From Oegoconia quadripuncta (lineage: Eukaryota > Arthropoda > Insecta > Lepidoptera > Autostichidae), in assembly GCA_949316235.1 (NCBI GenBank), contig OX438749.1:32126022-32190021 (forward strand): 64,000 nucleotides of DNA, written 5' to 3'. Made by a program: the position numbers and the translations under genes. Positions 9,840 through 20,340 of the stretch are shown here, one piece after another. The first letter of the stretch is position 1. Every line of letters begins with the position of its first letter. Below the pieces are notes generated by a model. That model was not told the DNA's origin and searched no databases. It was given only the letters and a program-made list of their open reading frames with translations.

Positions 9840-10042
9840 TATTTATTTATTTATTTATTTAACACTTTATTGTACACACACACAAAGAAATGGTCATTAA
9901 CAAATATTTTAGAAAAATGTACAAAGGGCGAACTTATCTCTATAAGAGATCTCTTCCAGGAAACCCGTGAGAGCGAAATTTTATATAAACGGTAGACATA
10001 AAGTGTACACGAAACAGAAGAAACAAAAAACTTTAAATTTGT
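9840..10042 (-). mobile_element. LINE-L-type 3' UTR inserted in Z
   Basis: (ATTT)n followed by AACACTTTATTGTACACACA and AAGAGATCTCTTCCAGGAA. Flanked by GTAATT at 9834-9839 and 10043-10048, and removing it restores repeat Z. Confidence 0.7.
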
Positions 10043-10310
10043 GTAATTGTTATTTGTATGTACATTTGTTGACCAGTGTCCGTGCGTCATTTGGAGGCTC
10101 CACTGAAAACCAGCGTTGTAGTGAACGGCTACAACCCGTGCTGAGTTGGAGACCTTTTTGACTCCACCTTGCGACACCGACAATTAGATGGCAACACACA
10201 ATGTTATTTTTTGCATGTGTCTCGACTGTGTAATATTTGTAGGTACCTGATTGTTTGTGTCATGAGATGGGTTTGAATAAATTTTTCTTTCTTTCTGTCT
10301 TTCTTTCTTT

Positions 10311-10917
10311 CTATTAATAAACCGTTCTCAAGACTGAGATGATCTGTTGACGCTTAAGTATCTCTATCATATTAAAACAGTATTAAAAAAAAATTAAACA
10401 AAAATTTTCAATTGTTGCGTACACTATTTTCTGCCCAATGTAATAAACACTATGTATCTCTAAGGTTTGCTGGTAGAAAACTATATCGGAGTTAAGCTCG
10501 CCTTTGTACATTTTATATACAATGCATATTTCTGTAACAATTTTGTGTACAATATTAAGAAAATGAATTCCATTGCGTCGGAGAATATACTTAACACTCA
10601 TGTAACTATTTTCAAAAAAATCGAACAATAACTTCTTTACATTTATGAAAAATTTCACCGAGGGCATATATCACGACTCAATAGACTATTTTTAGAAATT
10701 ATAAAGTGACCATTGATTAATTGTTTAGAAAATTGTTTAAGGAGATCTAAGCATCTTCTACAACGCAATGAAGTTCATAGTAGTAACTTAGTTAATTGTA
10801 GGTTTCATAACTAAATACCTATACTATAGCTAAAGCAAGCTACAGAATTGGAAGAAAACATTTTTATTTGATTACTGGTGGGTACTCTATCCTTCTACAA
10901 ATAATAAGGCGCTTTAA
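10311..10917. mobile_element. antisense LINE 3' UTR fragment, rest unrecognised
   Basis: About 10435-10600, on the minus strand, matches the insert at 46610-46992 (TATACAATGCATATTTCTGT, CGGAGTTAAGCTCGCCTTTG). This copy lacks the 270-bp secondary insertion found there, so it serves as an empty site. Beyond 10600 nothing is recognised. Confidence 0.55.
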
Positions 10918-11150
10918 AATTATAGAAATCAAATCAAATAAAAAAAAATATTTCGTAGGATAAAAATTATCACTTGGAAAGGTCACATTTTTTATCTTAT
11001 TTTAAAGTTTTTGACATTATTGCTCATTCACGAAGCTGATTCCCCAGAGAAGAACGAGCAAGAAACTCAAGGGTTGCTCTTTTACATAAATTTGCGTTAC
11101 AATTATATTATATTGTATAATTAGACTGAATATTGCCGAGTGGCGGTTAG
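10918..11150 (-). mobile_element. CR1-related LINE 3' end (second subfamily)
   Basis: Starts with AAATCAAATCAAATAAAA and carries TATTTCGTAGGATAAAAATT and AGAGAAGAACGAGCAAGAAA, as does 32013-32402. The 3' UTR plan is that of the CR1 LINE with its own diagnostic changes. Confidence 0.7.
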
Positions 11151-11167
11151 AAATTTTTTGGTAAATA

Positions 11168-11560
11168 ATGTCTGTTTTATTCTTTATTGCACCAAAACAT
11201 TACAATAACAGAGTACAAACAATAGGTCACGTACAAAGGTGGACTTATCTCTTTAAGAGATCTCTTCCAGCCAACCTGAGCATTGTAATAGGAAACTTAG
11301 TAAATTTGGGGTTTAGCAGTAAATTGTGTGCAAAAGAAAAAATCCTATAACGAATAATAAAACAAATAAAAAAAAGAAAAGATAACTGAATAATAAACTT
11401 ACACTAAATATATTATGTTTTATGATGGATTTGACTTTATTTAAAGGTAGATTATAGGAAGTTACACCACAAAAATTGGGTATTCTTATTGGACTATAAG
11501 GCTTATAAAGGCCCAGCAACATGATAGAGTAGCATGTACTAATTTAAATATTTTTTATGG
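11168..11560 (-). pseudogene. LINE ORF2 C-terminal fragment with 3' UTR
   Basis: The minus strand encodes TSYNLPLNKVKSIIKHN, the usual end of a LINE ORF2 (compare NLPFNKCKDTIKQKL in the CR1 copy). It is followed by a 3' UTR with AAGAGATCTCTTAAAGAGA and a terminal TGCAATAAAGAATAAAAC-type signal. Confidence 0.55.
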
Positions 11561-12179
11561 GGTACCTATTCTTAATTCATTATTCACATTATTTACCAGC
11601 TAGACTAGACTAGACTAGACTTGTGACCTTCCCAGCCTATGCCTAGCTGGGTCGAGTCACGAGGTGTATATGTACAGAAGGGGCGGAACAGCTCTGGCCA
11701 GGGTCAAAATAGAACACGGATCACCACACCAACTTATTTATTGAGAGAAACAGGTCGTACAGAGGACCGAAAGGGCCTTAAAACTAAAAAAATAACTATT
11801 GATATGTAAAAAAATCATTAAAATAACTGTGCGACTGAGTTGAAATCTCAAAATCAATGTCCCAAAAAAAAAAGAATCCGTCAGTTCATCAGTCAGTCAG
11901 TCAGTTTAAAATTTCAAATGTGAACTCCAATAACCCACACCCGCCAATGAGTATCAGCTCAAAATAACGACACCGTTACAAACTTATTGTATTATCATAT
12001 GTGTTGATCTCAAGATCGATTTATTTTAAATGGTGGCTCTGGTTACGTCCACATGGGAGAGCATCTTGCTGCTCCTAAACCTGCCACCTTCTATGCTAAT
12101 TAGTGATGACGCGACACTGCTTTTTAACCGACTTCATTGACAGACTTCATAAAGGAAGAGGTTTACAATTCAGCCGTTT
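11561..12179. other. no gene; simple repeats
   Basis: (CTAGA)n at about 11601-11622 and (CAGT)n near 11890-11910. A stretch near 12122-12160 resembles the widespread AACCGACTTCA repeat also seen at 31545. No coding sequence. Confidence 0.45.
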
Positions 12180-12239
12180 GTCTTTTATGTATCTCTTGCA
12201 ATGTAAGAGCCATCTCTTAAATTAAAGATAGAGATTTCC

Positions 12240-12365
12240 GAAGCGGTGGTAGCTTGGACTAACTGACTGACCGAAATATGCTTTTATTTCCAATAGATTT
12301 AAATTGACATTCAACAAATGATATCATGTATCTTACGTTGAAATAAATGCTTGAAGTTTGAACAA
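12240..12365 (+). mobile_element. LINE-G 3' end (inside IR2)
   Basis: CGAAGCGGTGGTAGCTTGGA and GATATCATGTATCTTACGTT then AATAAATGC: the 3' end shared with 31680-31930 and 38637-39075. Mirror copy at 18930-19058. Confidence 0.7.
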
Positions 12366-12769
12366 TTGAAATAATCGAACGAATAGTTTAAGGCAGCTTC
12401 GATGAACTAGCCAATGGTACTCCTGACACAACGGCATTTATTCCATCAATGTTGTCGGGGATTTTCTAAATTTTATTATTTATTTAAATGGAATACAAGT
12501 TTCATTACATAAACTACTTCATAACCTAAAGCCCTTAAGGCTTGACGACTCAACTCCGCAAAGGTCGAGTAACGCCATGGAATACAAGCAATCAACCACG
12601 CTTTCCCTGCACTGTAACGGCTTAATTTAAATTATTATACCATTAAATAATCCGACAAGGTCAAACTCCATATTCTACCATTGCTTTAAGTAAAGATTTT
12701 ACCTTCCACCGATCACCTCAAAATTCTATTGCTTGTCTGTAAGTAAAATATGCTTGTCTGGTTGTTCTC

Positions 12770-12901
12770 TTTTGTACCAGTGTCTCCTCGTGGGTAATAG
12801 CTGAAAATCAGTGTTTTGCTCTCTGAGCAATTATACACACTGAGCTATGACCTATTTGTACGGCTGTAGCACACACATACTCTTAGTGTATCCGTGTATC
12901 T
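12770..12901 (+). repeat. repeat S, diverged (inside IR2)
   Basis: AAAATCAGTGTTTTGCTCTC and GGCTGTAGCACACACATACT match the repeat S pattern. Mirror at 18397-18530. Confidence 0.55.
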
Positions 12902-13222
12902 AACCGCCTCCGTGGCTCAATGTAAACAACATTAGGTTTACGATTCGGAGGTCGCGCGTTCGATACATGTTTAAGTACTCGGTTTGGTTGGTGGTAGGGC
13001 ATTTTAAAATGTCCGCCTGGCTAGCTACCACCATCTTATCTAAATCTGCCGCCAAGCAGCAATGTTAATAGTATTGTTGTGTTCCGGTTGTCAGAGATAA
13101 GATAGCCAGTCCCCCAAATGTGTTGAGGTTTCCGGATCAGTACGCTTCCACCTTCGACCTCATCTTCACTTAACATCAGGTGTGATTGAGGTCAAGTACA
13201 AACCCGTCGTGCATAAAAAAAA
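12902..13222 (+). mobile_element. SINE A, full length with a small head deletion
   Basis: Head CCGCCTCCGTGGCTCAATG to tail GTGCATAAAAAAAA. About 11 bp after the B box are missing. The final 15 bp or so lie outside the IR2 arm. Confidence 0.85.
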
Positions 13223-13339
13223 TCCTGATGTTACTTTTATGGATTGTTATAAAATATGTTTATCCAATTGCTTTGGAACTTATTATTATGTATGTGACTG
13301 GAGACACAAATAAACGATTTATCTATCTATCTATTGCCA

Positions 13340-13640
13340 ATCATTTTCACTTAAAGCCATTCGTCTCTGGAACTCCCTAACCGAGTCCATCAGACGAGCT
13401 CAAACTTTGAATGCTTTCAAAGTCGCCGTCAAAGAGCATTTCCTTGTGCTTTAATCTATGCTCCTTTCTTATCTTCTCTCTGTACCTTAGCACAATCCTA
13501 TTGTCGCTTATTATTATTATTTTATATATCAATAAATATTTATTTATTACACCTATATATTTACGTTTGTATTTTGTTGCTATTTTATATATGTTGTTTA
13601 AGTAAGTATATTTGTCTATTGATGTAATAAAATAAAACAT
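13340..13640 (+). pseudogene. LINE-L-type ORF2 end and 3' UTR
   Basis: Codes for HFHLKAIRLWNSLTESIR and QTLNAFKVAVKEHFLVL then a stop, parallel to LINE-L at 49016 (LWNSLPESIRKAQSLNIF). The 3' UTR continues to AATAAAATAAAAC. It is 5'-truncated. Confidence 0.65.
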
Positions 13641-14102
13641 GCATTTTCATCTAGATTTTACGTGTTCCTAGGACCACTTCTTTATAATAGATTAAATGCA
13701 AAAATTGTACAGTTAACACTGTGCATTTTATTTTCCGCGGACTACGCATTCTACTTTTTTGTACAGACTCTACAAATTAACACTAAAACGCGTTAGTCGC
13801 GACACACACACACCACTCTACAATTGCCAATTATAAGCAGGCAAATGACCTTACAATATGCAGACCAACATCAAGAACTCCACGACGCAGAAGCTCTGCC
13901 CAGCACGAGATAGACCAACGGGCCGCCCAACTTACCTGGCTGAATAAATACTTGGATCACCGTCGCTGCCGCGTTTCACATCTCTGCAACATCAACTCTA
14001 TACACATCTACTACCAACATCCGTCCGGTCCGGAACCACGCACCAGACCATACAAAAATTACCACCACCTTACCTACAGTCATAATAAGAAATTAATTTC
14101 TT
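13641..14102. other. no recognised feature
   Basis: Contains a CA-rich run near 13803-13815 and a CpG-bearing segment at 13860-14060 with no convincing frame. Confidence 0.4.
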
Positions 14103-14280
14103 TTTTCTTTTTTTTTTTTTTTTTTTATACGAGAGGGCGGCAAACGAGCATGCGGGTCACCTGATGGAAAGCAATCACCGCCGCCCATGGACACCCGCAA
14201 CACCAAAAGGGTCACAGATGCGTTGCCGGCCTTTGAGGAAGGTGTAGGCTCGTTTCTTGAAGGTTCCAATGTCGTTTACT
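14103..14280 (-). pseudogene. LINE-E ORF2 C-terminus and 3' end
   Basis: The minus strand encodes [17 protein letters not shown] and [10 protein letters not shown], then the short 3' end and an A run. Six related pieces occur in the window; the longest is at 33880-34262. Confidence 0.75.
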
Positions 14281-14584
14281 TTTACTACAAGATTTTCTTC
14301 AAAATTTGACCTACGAGGATACAGAGAAGTTATTGACTGTCTTGAAGTAATCTTTAAGCATAGATTAATTATTCTGGATATCTAGTTTATTTATAGATTT
14401 TTAGCTTATATCTATATGATTATATTATTTTAAGTCATAGAAGCCCTTAGATTCGCCTGAAACACAGGATTTTCCAAGTTAAGGCACTGCAAGTTGCAAT
14501 AAAGTATTATTATTATACAGATTTTATGTTTTAATATACCATAAGAATTAATAAATAAAGGACAACAGCACAGATCCATACATC
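14281..14584. other. no recognised feature
   Basis: Possible retroelement 3' end near 14480-14518 (TTGCAATAAAGTATTATTAT). Otherwise nothing. Confidence 0.4.
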
Positions 14585-15145
14585 TTTGGGCCAGTTTGTT
14601 GTCACTTCAATTAATAAATATAGTCTTGAACTCTTAGTATCAGACGTGCTAAAAACCTAACACATATATTTTTAAAGGACTTTAGAAAAGAACAAAAGAG
14701 GTTTGAAATATGGTTTGGGGAACTTTGAAATTATATACTGGCAACATTAACCACATGCATTCTCACGCATGGAAACAAGATGCTAGGTCAAAGAAAAATT
14801 GTTTTTTCTTTTCAGAGTCGTCCGTCGCTCGCTCGCTGTTGCTGTTATCCCCATGGACGTAACAGTTTGATTGTTACGTCCATGGTTATCCCTACTTAAA
14901 TTATAACCTCACAGTCAAAAATGTCAGTTGTCAGTTGTCACTTGTCTATTTTTTTTTTTTTTTGGAAAGAATTTAGTTTTTGTATAGTTTGTGAGCCAAA
15001 ATGTTTTCTGAGAGCGATATTTTCAAATATTTCTTATAACTATACTAAGGTTCCAAAAATTCTTTTGAATAGCTAAGTTGATAGTCTTTAGTACCGGCTT
15101 TTTTTAGGTGTACCTTTTATTAGGTGACAAAACACTGGCCCAAAA
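14585..15145. mobile_element. probable MITE with TTTGGGCCAG ends
   Basis: TTTGGGCCAGTTTGTTGTCA at the left faces its imperfect complement (GACAAAACACTGGCCCAAA) at the right, about 560 bp apart, with four mismatches over 22 bp. No transposase. A perfect 35-bp hairpin (14851-14885) lies inside it. The target duplication is unclear. Confidence 0.5.
14851..14885. repeat. perfect 14-bp hairpin flanked by TTATCC
   Basis: CCATGGACGTAACA, a 7-base loop GTTTGAT, then the exact complement. TTATCC directly precedes (14845-14850) and follows (14886-14891) the hairpin, like a 6-bp target duplication. Confidence 0.75.
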
Positions 15146-15195
15146 ATGCGGATGTCTTTTGATTTGATTTCAATTTGTCCGATTTGAGAGCGTTT

Positions 15196-15400
15196 TTTTC
15201 ATAAATAAATAAATATTTCGGACTCTTACATCTAGTCCCAAACTAAGCAAAGCTCGTACTATGGATACTAGATAACGGATCAACATACATAAATAGTTAT
15301 ATAAACATGACACAAACATTTATCCGTCGCGGGATTGGAACCCGCAACCGTTGGTTTCGCTGCCAGGGTCATTGTCCACTACACCAATCGGTCGTAATAA
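15196..15400 (-). mobile_element. SINE B
   Basis: Minus-strand head CGACCGATTGGTGTAGTGGA and B box GGGTTCCAATCCCGC, then the body (AGTATCCATAGTACGAGC) and the (ATTT)n end. Confidence 0.8.
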
Positions 15401-15474
15401 AAGATAATTTTTAATAAAGAGGACAGAAAAATGCAATGGGGTCATTTAGGCGTTTAAAGTACCTAATGGACAGT

Positions 15475-15562
15475 ACGTCCATGGCGTCCATGAGCGGCGG
15501 TGATTGCTTTCCATCAAATGACCCGCACGCTCGTTTGCCGCCCTCTCATATAAAAAAAAAAA
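15475..15562 (+). mobile_element. LINE-E 3' end
   Basis: GGCGGTGATTGCTTTCCATC then GCCGCCCTCTCATATAAAAA, the same terminus as at 60540-60625. Confidence 0.7.
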
Positions 15563-16339
15563 CAATAGAATTTACAATGAAATGAAAATGAAAATGAAAA
15601 AATGTTTATTTCAGTACCTTAATATATATCCCCTGGCACAGGTATTCAATTACTTAATAGGGGCTCCATAATCAAATTATTGTATGTAGTATTAAATATT
15701 TTGAACAATAAATTGAAATTGAAAAATTGAATAAAAAAGTTAAATAAAAAGGTTCTGTATAAATTCTCTATTATATTATTATATATAACAATGAATGAGG
15801 TATCGGGGGTCTCCTTTTAAGTATAAAATACCTGCGTTAGGAGGCTCCGCTCTTCCATAACTAAATGTCAAATATTTGTCCAATTAAGGTGAAGGTGAAA
15901 TAGGTGAATATTATGCTACTTATAAAATAAGAATGAAATAACAATGTAAAAACTAATTTGTTATGTATGTGTGTGTTCGAGTATGTGTTTGTGTATGTGT
16001 GTGTGTGTGTGTGCAATTACTTAATAATCAAAATAAATTACACGCGAAAAACATAGCCCTCTCTTCGTTCGGGTAAAACGAAACCGCAATAAGGTACAAC
16101 ATCAATCAACTTGCTTGTTCCATTCATTACAAAACTAGGAAGCCAAGATCCTCTATTATAACCGGACGGTATAGTTAATTCAAATCGCAGAACACTACGG
16201 TTATTAAATCGTAATTTGTCGGCTGAGGTTTGGAAATATGCGATCGATTGCTACATTAGTCCCCCAACAACGTTTTGAAACATAGTCGTACCATACGTCA
16301 TGGAGGCCTTGGTTAGACGAAGACAGATCCATGTAAACT
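15563..16339. other. no gene; simple repeats and a LINE-like antisense tail
   Basis: (GAAAAT)n near 15582-15602 followed by GTTTATTTCAGTACC looks like a LINE 3' tail in antisense. A TG-rich microsatellite lies at 15962-16013. From 16014 to 16339 nothing is recognised. Confidence 0.45.
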
Positions 16340-16372
16340 TTGAGCAGGTACCAGGATATCATAGCTGACTAA

Positions 16373-16708
16373 GGCCCGTGTTAATAAATGAATCTCAATA
16401 CAAGTCTTGAGGCTGTATCAACCGAGATGCGTTTTAAGCAGTTCACTCTATCTCAAGCTCCGTGCTAATTTATAAACCAATATTGAGGTCTACTCAGCTG
16501 AGATCACTTCTCAAGTATTCGCCTCAGCGGCAAATGAATGATAGTCTTGAGTTTCGTTTATTAATACGTGAAACTCGGAGCACGTCTCAAGTGAGTACTG
16601 CTTGAGTATGCACGCGGTTTTCAGGTCTCAAGTTAGGTTTATTAATCAACACGTTTACTTGAGACTGATCTTGAGTTGAATCTTGAGAATGGTTTATTAA
16701 TACGGACC
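16373..16708. mobile_element. MITE-H, PIF/Harbinger-like
   Basis: Inverted ends GGCCCGTGTTAATAAA and TTTATTAATACGGACC with TAA at both flanks (16370-16372 and 16709-16711). A 3-bp TWA duplication and GG-starting ends fit PIF/Harbinger. About 336 bp, no coding. The empty site survives in the neighbouring tandem units (CGACTAAGACAT). Confidence 0.75.
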
Positions 16709-16934
16709 TAAGATATTTCTCCACAAGTAGCTATCGCTTCGAAGGATCATAGCGGTAAACTGCCACGGTCTGGTGTCAATAGATTGCGTTGCTGCCTTGA
16801 CCCCAAACTAACTAACGAAAGAACATTAATACTAGGTCAACATAGCCTACAAGAGATAGCTCTATCAACAGGTACTCTGCTCAGCGCTTACTAGAAGTGG
16901 TTGGTGCATACTGATAGGAAATCTTTGTGCCCGA

Positions 16935-17050
16935 TTACGCGGGGAAACGCCTGACGCGTACCGCTCGCCTGGGGGACGGCGAGACGGTTATGTGGGACTA
17001 CCCTCCCTGAAGGGAGGGATACCCACTAAAACCCCGCGGCGACCTTCTAC
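16935..17050 (-). mobile_element. repeat Q, 5'-truncated insertion
   Basis: A 116-bp piece of repeat Q flanked by a perfect 8-bp duplication GTGCCCGA (16927-16934 and 17051-17058). Its removal rejoins two parts of one decayed tandem unit. Confidence 0.8.
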
Positions 17051-17129
17051 GTGCCCGACGTACCTATGACGTATTGAACGCCAGGCTAATTACCCCGGGT
17101 ACCAGGCTAGCATAAGTGACTAAGTAAAG

Positions 17130-17620
17130 AATGATTTTCCGCAAGCGGTACTGGCAGAATTAGTAGCGCTGTGGTGTGGGTCGGTGTGTACTGCAGCATT
17201 ATGCTGAGTCAGAGTCCTTGTAGTACACAGTGGGTACAAGCTCATCACTAAGAAAGTCGGTGTACTACCAGTGAACTAACAATGTTATTCATTCTGTGTA
17301 CCCTTAACTGTTCAGCCGGGTCTTCTGCTCCAAAAAATAACAAAACATGTTTGCTGAACATGTTAGCAAAACATTACAGTCTCCTGCGGCTTTTAAACAG
17401 AAACAAAACGACCACTTCATATGGAACAAACAAACAAGCCGTCCTCAATGTTCGACAGCAACGATGAAATGAAAAATACCCCCCTCCCGCAGGCGAACAC
17501 GGGGATGTTTTCCGTCCGCCTCGGACAACATTTTCGCTTGTTAACAGTTAGGCTAACATGTTTGGTTAGAATAACATGTTAGGAGAAAACCATAAAAACA
17601 CGTCGCACAAGACCCGGCTT
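17130..17620. other. no gene; four ACATGT motifs
   Basis: A 61-codon frame at 17282-17467 has no recognisable features. AACATGTT-type decamers occur as two pairs near 17344-17365 and 17557-17580. Confidence 0.4.
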
Positions 17621-17878
17621 TATTCTATTTTGGTTGTATATACTGTGCACTGAATAAATATATAATAATATTCTGCATCCCTATTTAATACCGCACAACC
17701 TACCTATTTCAAATGTACTGTCCTTATACCCAAAGGTTGCTTGGAAGAGATCGGTTTTAGTCATAAGGTCGCCAAATTTAACATTCTATTCTGACCACTT
17801 TTCTGAAACTGTATTTTCTTTTCTGTTGTGCAATAAAGTGTATTTGTATTGTATTGTATTTTATTTATCTATTATTAG
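17621..17878 (+). mobile_element. LINE-L-type 3' UTR
   Basis: GGTTGCTTGGAAGAGATCGG, then TGTGCAATAAAGTGTATTTG and (TATTG)n, the standard ending of this family. Confidence 0.6.
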
Positions 17879-18089
17879 TACTAGGCAAGCATAACCGACT
17901 AAGACATATCTCTATCAACATGTGCGACTCTGCTCAGCGCTTACAGAACTTAATAGTGCCGACGTGCCTACGCTAATTATTACTAGGGTACCATAACCGA
18001 GCAATATTCACCTCATTCCTCACTCTGCACGGCAACCTTCACGCAGACTATTGAGGTGAGAGGTGTTCTGTGACTCTATCGCTGCTTTA

Positions 18090-18395
18090 ACGGGTTTGTA
18101 CTTGACCTCAATCACACCTGATGTTAAGTGAAGATGAGGTCGAAGGTGGAAGCGTACTGATCCGGAAACCTCAACACATTTGGGGGACTGGCTATCTTAT
18201 CTCTGACAACCGGAACACAACAATGCTATTAACATTGCTGCTTGGCGGCAGATTTAGATAAGATGGTGGTAGCTAGCCAAGCGGACATTTTAAAATGCCC
18301 TACCACCAACCAAACCGAGGACTTAAACATGTATCGAACCCGCGACCTCCGAATCGTAAACCTAATGTTGTTTACATTGAGCCACGGAGGCGGTT
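18090..18395 (-). mobile_element. SINE A, tail lost at the IR2 breakpoint
   Basis: Same head deletion as 12902-13222. It lacks GTGCATAAAA because the duplication endpoint falls within the tail. Confidence 0.85.
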
Positions 18396-19118
18396 AGATA
18401 CACGGATACACTAAGAGTATGTGTGTGCTACAGCCGTACAAATAGGTCATAGCTCAGTGTGTATAATGGCTCAGAGAGCAAAACACTGATTTTCAGCTAT
18501 TACCCACGAGGGAGACACTGGTACAAAAGAGAACAACCAGACAAGCATATTTTACTTACAGACAAGCAATAGAATTTTGAGGTGTTCGGTGGGACGTAAA
18601 ATCTTTACTTAAAGCAATGGTAGAATATGGAGTTTGACCTTGTCGGATTATTTAATGGTATAATAATTTAAATTAAGCCGTTACAGTGCAGGGAAAGCGT
18701 GGTTGATTGCTTGTATTCCATGGCGTTACTCGACCTTTGCGGAGTTGAGTCGTCAAGCCTTAAGGGCTTTAGGTTATGAAGTAGTTTATGTAATGAAACT
18801 TGTATTCCATTTAAATAAATAATAAAATTTAGAAAATCCCCGACAACATTGATGGAATAAATGCCGTTGTGTCAGTAGTACCATTGGCTAGTTCATCGAA
18901 GCTGCCTTAAACTATTCGTTCGATTATTTCAATTGTTCAAACTTCAAGCATTTATTTCAACGTAAGATACATGATATCATTTGTTGAATGTCAATTTAAA
19001 TCTATTGGAAATAAAAGCATATTTCGGTCAGTCAGTTAGTCCAAGCTACCACCGCTTCGGAAATCTCTATCTTTAATTTAAGAGATGGCTCTTACATTGC
19101 AAGAGATACATAAAAGAC
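18090..19118 (-). repeat. inverted duplication IR2, right arm
   Basis: Reverse complement of 12180-13207; coordinates sum to 31297 at the inner end and 31298 at the outer end, showing one net indel. The arm stops inside the SINE A tail (ACCCGTT then unrelated sequence), so this is probably the derived copy. It carries SINE A (18090-18395), repeat S and a LINE-G end, all mirrored. Confidence 0.9.
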
Positions 19119-19130
19119 GAAGAAAGAAAA

Positions 19131-19273
19131 TAAGATGGTGGTAGCTAGCCAGGCGGACATTTAAAATGCCCTACCACCAACCAAACCGAGTACTTAAACA
19201 TGTACCCCGCTGGGGATCGAACCTGCGACCTCCGTAAACTCAATGTTGTTAACATTGTGCCACGGAGGCGGTT
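19131..19273 (-). mobile_element. SINE A, head half
   Basis: From TAAGATGGTGGTAGCTAGCC to the head CCGCCTCCGTGGCAC; the tail half is missing. It abuts the outer end of IR2. Confidence 0.75.
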
Positions 19274-19884
19274 GCTTTGGACCTCAAGCTATTATCAACG
19301 GTACCAGGCTAACATAATCAAACAGAATTACAGTTCCTACCAACATGGCAATTGATGCACATTATAGTAGTACACACGGTACTATTTGACGTAAAGCGAG
19401 ACGCGCCCGCGGTCGCGCTCGAGTGAGCTCGCTCCAAATTCAAACGTCGCTTGCTCTAATTATTTTTAGAGTTGCGTGGGCGCAGCCGAAACCCTTGCGT
19501 TTATAACTGCGATTTAAAATAAGCAAAGTAATTAAAAATTACATTAGTTAGGCCAGAGGTCGGTAACCTTTTGAGTAGGACGAGTCAAAAATTACAATTT
19601 ACAAAATTTACAATTTTTAATTTTTTTCTTGCCAACAATAAACAGTACTTGCATAAATAATACCGATACCAAGCTGTGCTGTGTGGTTTCGGCACTCAAA
19701 TAGAATAACCAACCCGTCTCTTCCCGTGGGTATCGCAAAAGGTGACTAAGGGACTTTCCACCAAAAAGAATCTATAGTTTTGCATGTTTAATCGGTGATA
19801 AGCTCAACCCCTGTCACGTGTACATTTCTGTATATTTCATAAGGTGAACCGTGGATGTTGTTTCAATCATTCAACTTTTAAAGT
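19274..19884. other. no gene; GC-rich patch
   Basis: 19385-19500 is CpG-rich (GAGACGCGCCCGCGGTCGCG) without a clear promoter element. GGGTATCGCAAAAGGTGACT near 19725 is a repeat phrase also seen near 48500. The rest is unrecognised. Confidence 0.4.
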
Positions 19885-20340
19885 CAAAGTAAAAAATGCT
19901 TTATATTGTAGGTACACAGGGTACACTTAAAATAGTCAATTTTACATTTTTTAAGCTAATGCTTGTTCAAAATGCAATTTTCCCCTGAGAAGAACAAGCA
20001 AGAAACTCGAAGGGTTGCTCTTTTAAAATCAGGCTTTGATTTTACATAAAGGTTTTTATCTTACAAAAAGGTTTTTATATTTCATTATTAATTGTGAAAT
20101 AGCCTGGCATGCGAACAATCTGATTATGTCCAGAGATGATTATCATCTAAATAGTCTGATATTTTATAAGATGCTTTGTTAATAAGTTTCTGTTTTATAG
20201 TATCTTTAAATGTATTGAGAGGAAGATTTTGTTTTAATTTTAATGTTTGGAACAACCAAGCAATATTGTTTGGGATATCACTGACCACCCCATTTGGGAT
20301 AAAGGGAAAAGGATAAAGCATTTTCAAACACAAACAATGT
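19885..20340 (-). pseudogene. CR1-like LINE C-terminus and 3' UTR
   Basis: The minus strand codes for LPLNTFKDTIKQKLINKA and YKISDYLDDNHLWT, then the CR1 3' UTR ending AAAGCATTTTTTACTTTGAC. Diverged from the 51-55 kb copy. Confidence 0.85.

Larger units (their letters stand above)
9650..10310 (+). repeat. repeat Z, copy 1 (empty-site reference)
   Basis: Shares, in order, AAGGAGAACATTTTATTA, CCTCTCATCGCATCTTGCTG, TTGTTGACCAGTG, TTGGAGACCTTTTTGACTCC and TGTGTCATGAGATGG with the pieces of repeat Z inside the large inverted repeat. Here the sequence ACCTGATTGTTTGTGTCATG at 10245-10264 is uninterrupted. In the inverted repeat MITE-P and the CR1 LINE are inserted at that point. It ends in (TTTC)n. 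Class unknown. Confidence 0.75.
12180..13207 (+). repeat. inverted duplication IR2, left arm
   Basis: Reverse complement of 18090-19118 with roughly ten mismatches and one single-base indel by eye. Both arms share a deletion in the SINE A head (TTCGATACATG without the usual CCCAGCGGGGT), so they are copies of one locus and not two independent insertions. The SINE A tail is complete here but cut in the right arm, so this arm is probably the source. Confidence 0.9.
16340..18003. repeat. decayed tandem repeat, units of about 100-150 bp
   Basis: A repeated phrase, roughly TACCAGGCTAGCATAACCGA CTAAG, then CTCTATCAACA, then CTCTGCTCAGCGCTTAC, then CGACGTGCCTAC, recurs at about 16345, 16841, 17088, 17880 and 17985, with a trace at 19298. 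The cleanest neighbours (17890 and 17992) are 102 bp apart. Removing the MITE-H and repeat Q insertions brings the other units to about 140-150 bp spacing. No repeat of this kind appears outside this region. Confidence 0.6.

Noticed and set aside
9851..10183. 110-codon minus-strand protein
   Set aside because: It spans the boundary between repeat Z and an inserted LINE 3' UTR, so it cannot be an evolved gene.
15962..16013. TG-rich run as Z-DNA or regulatory element
   Set aside because: An ordinary interrupted microsatellite with no supporting context.
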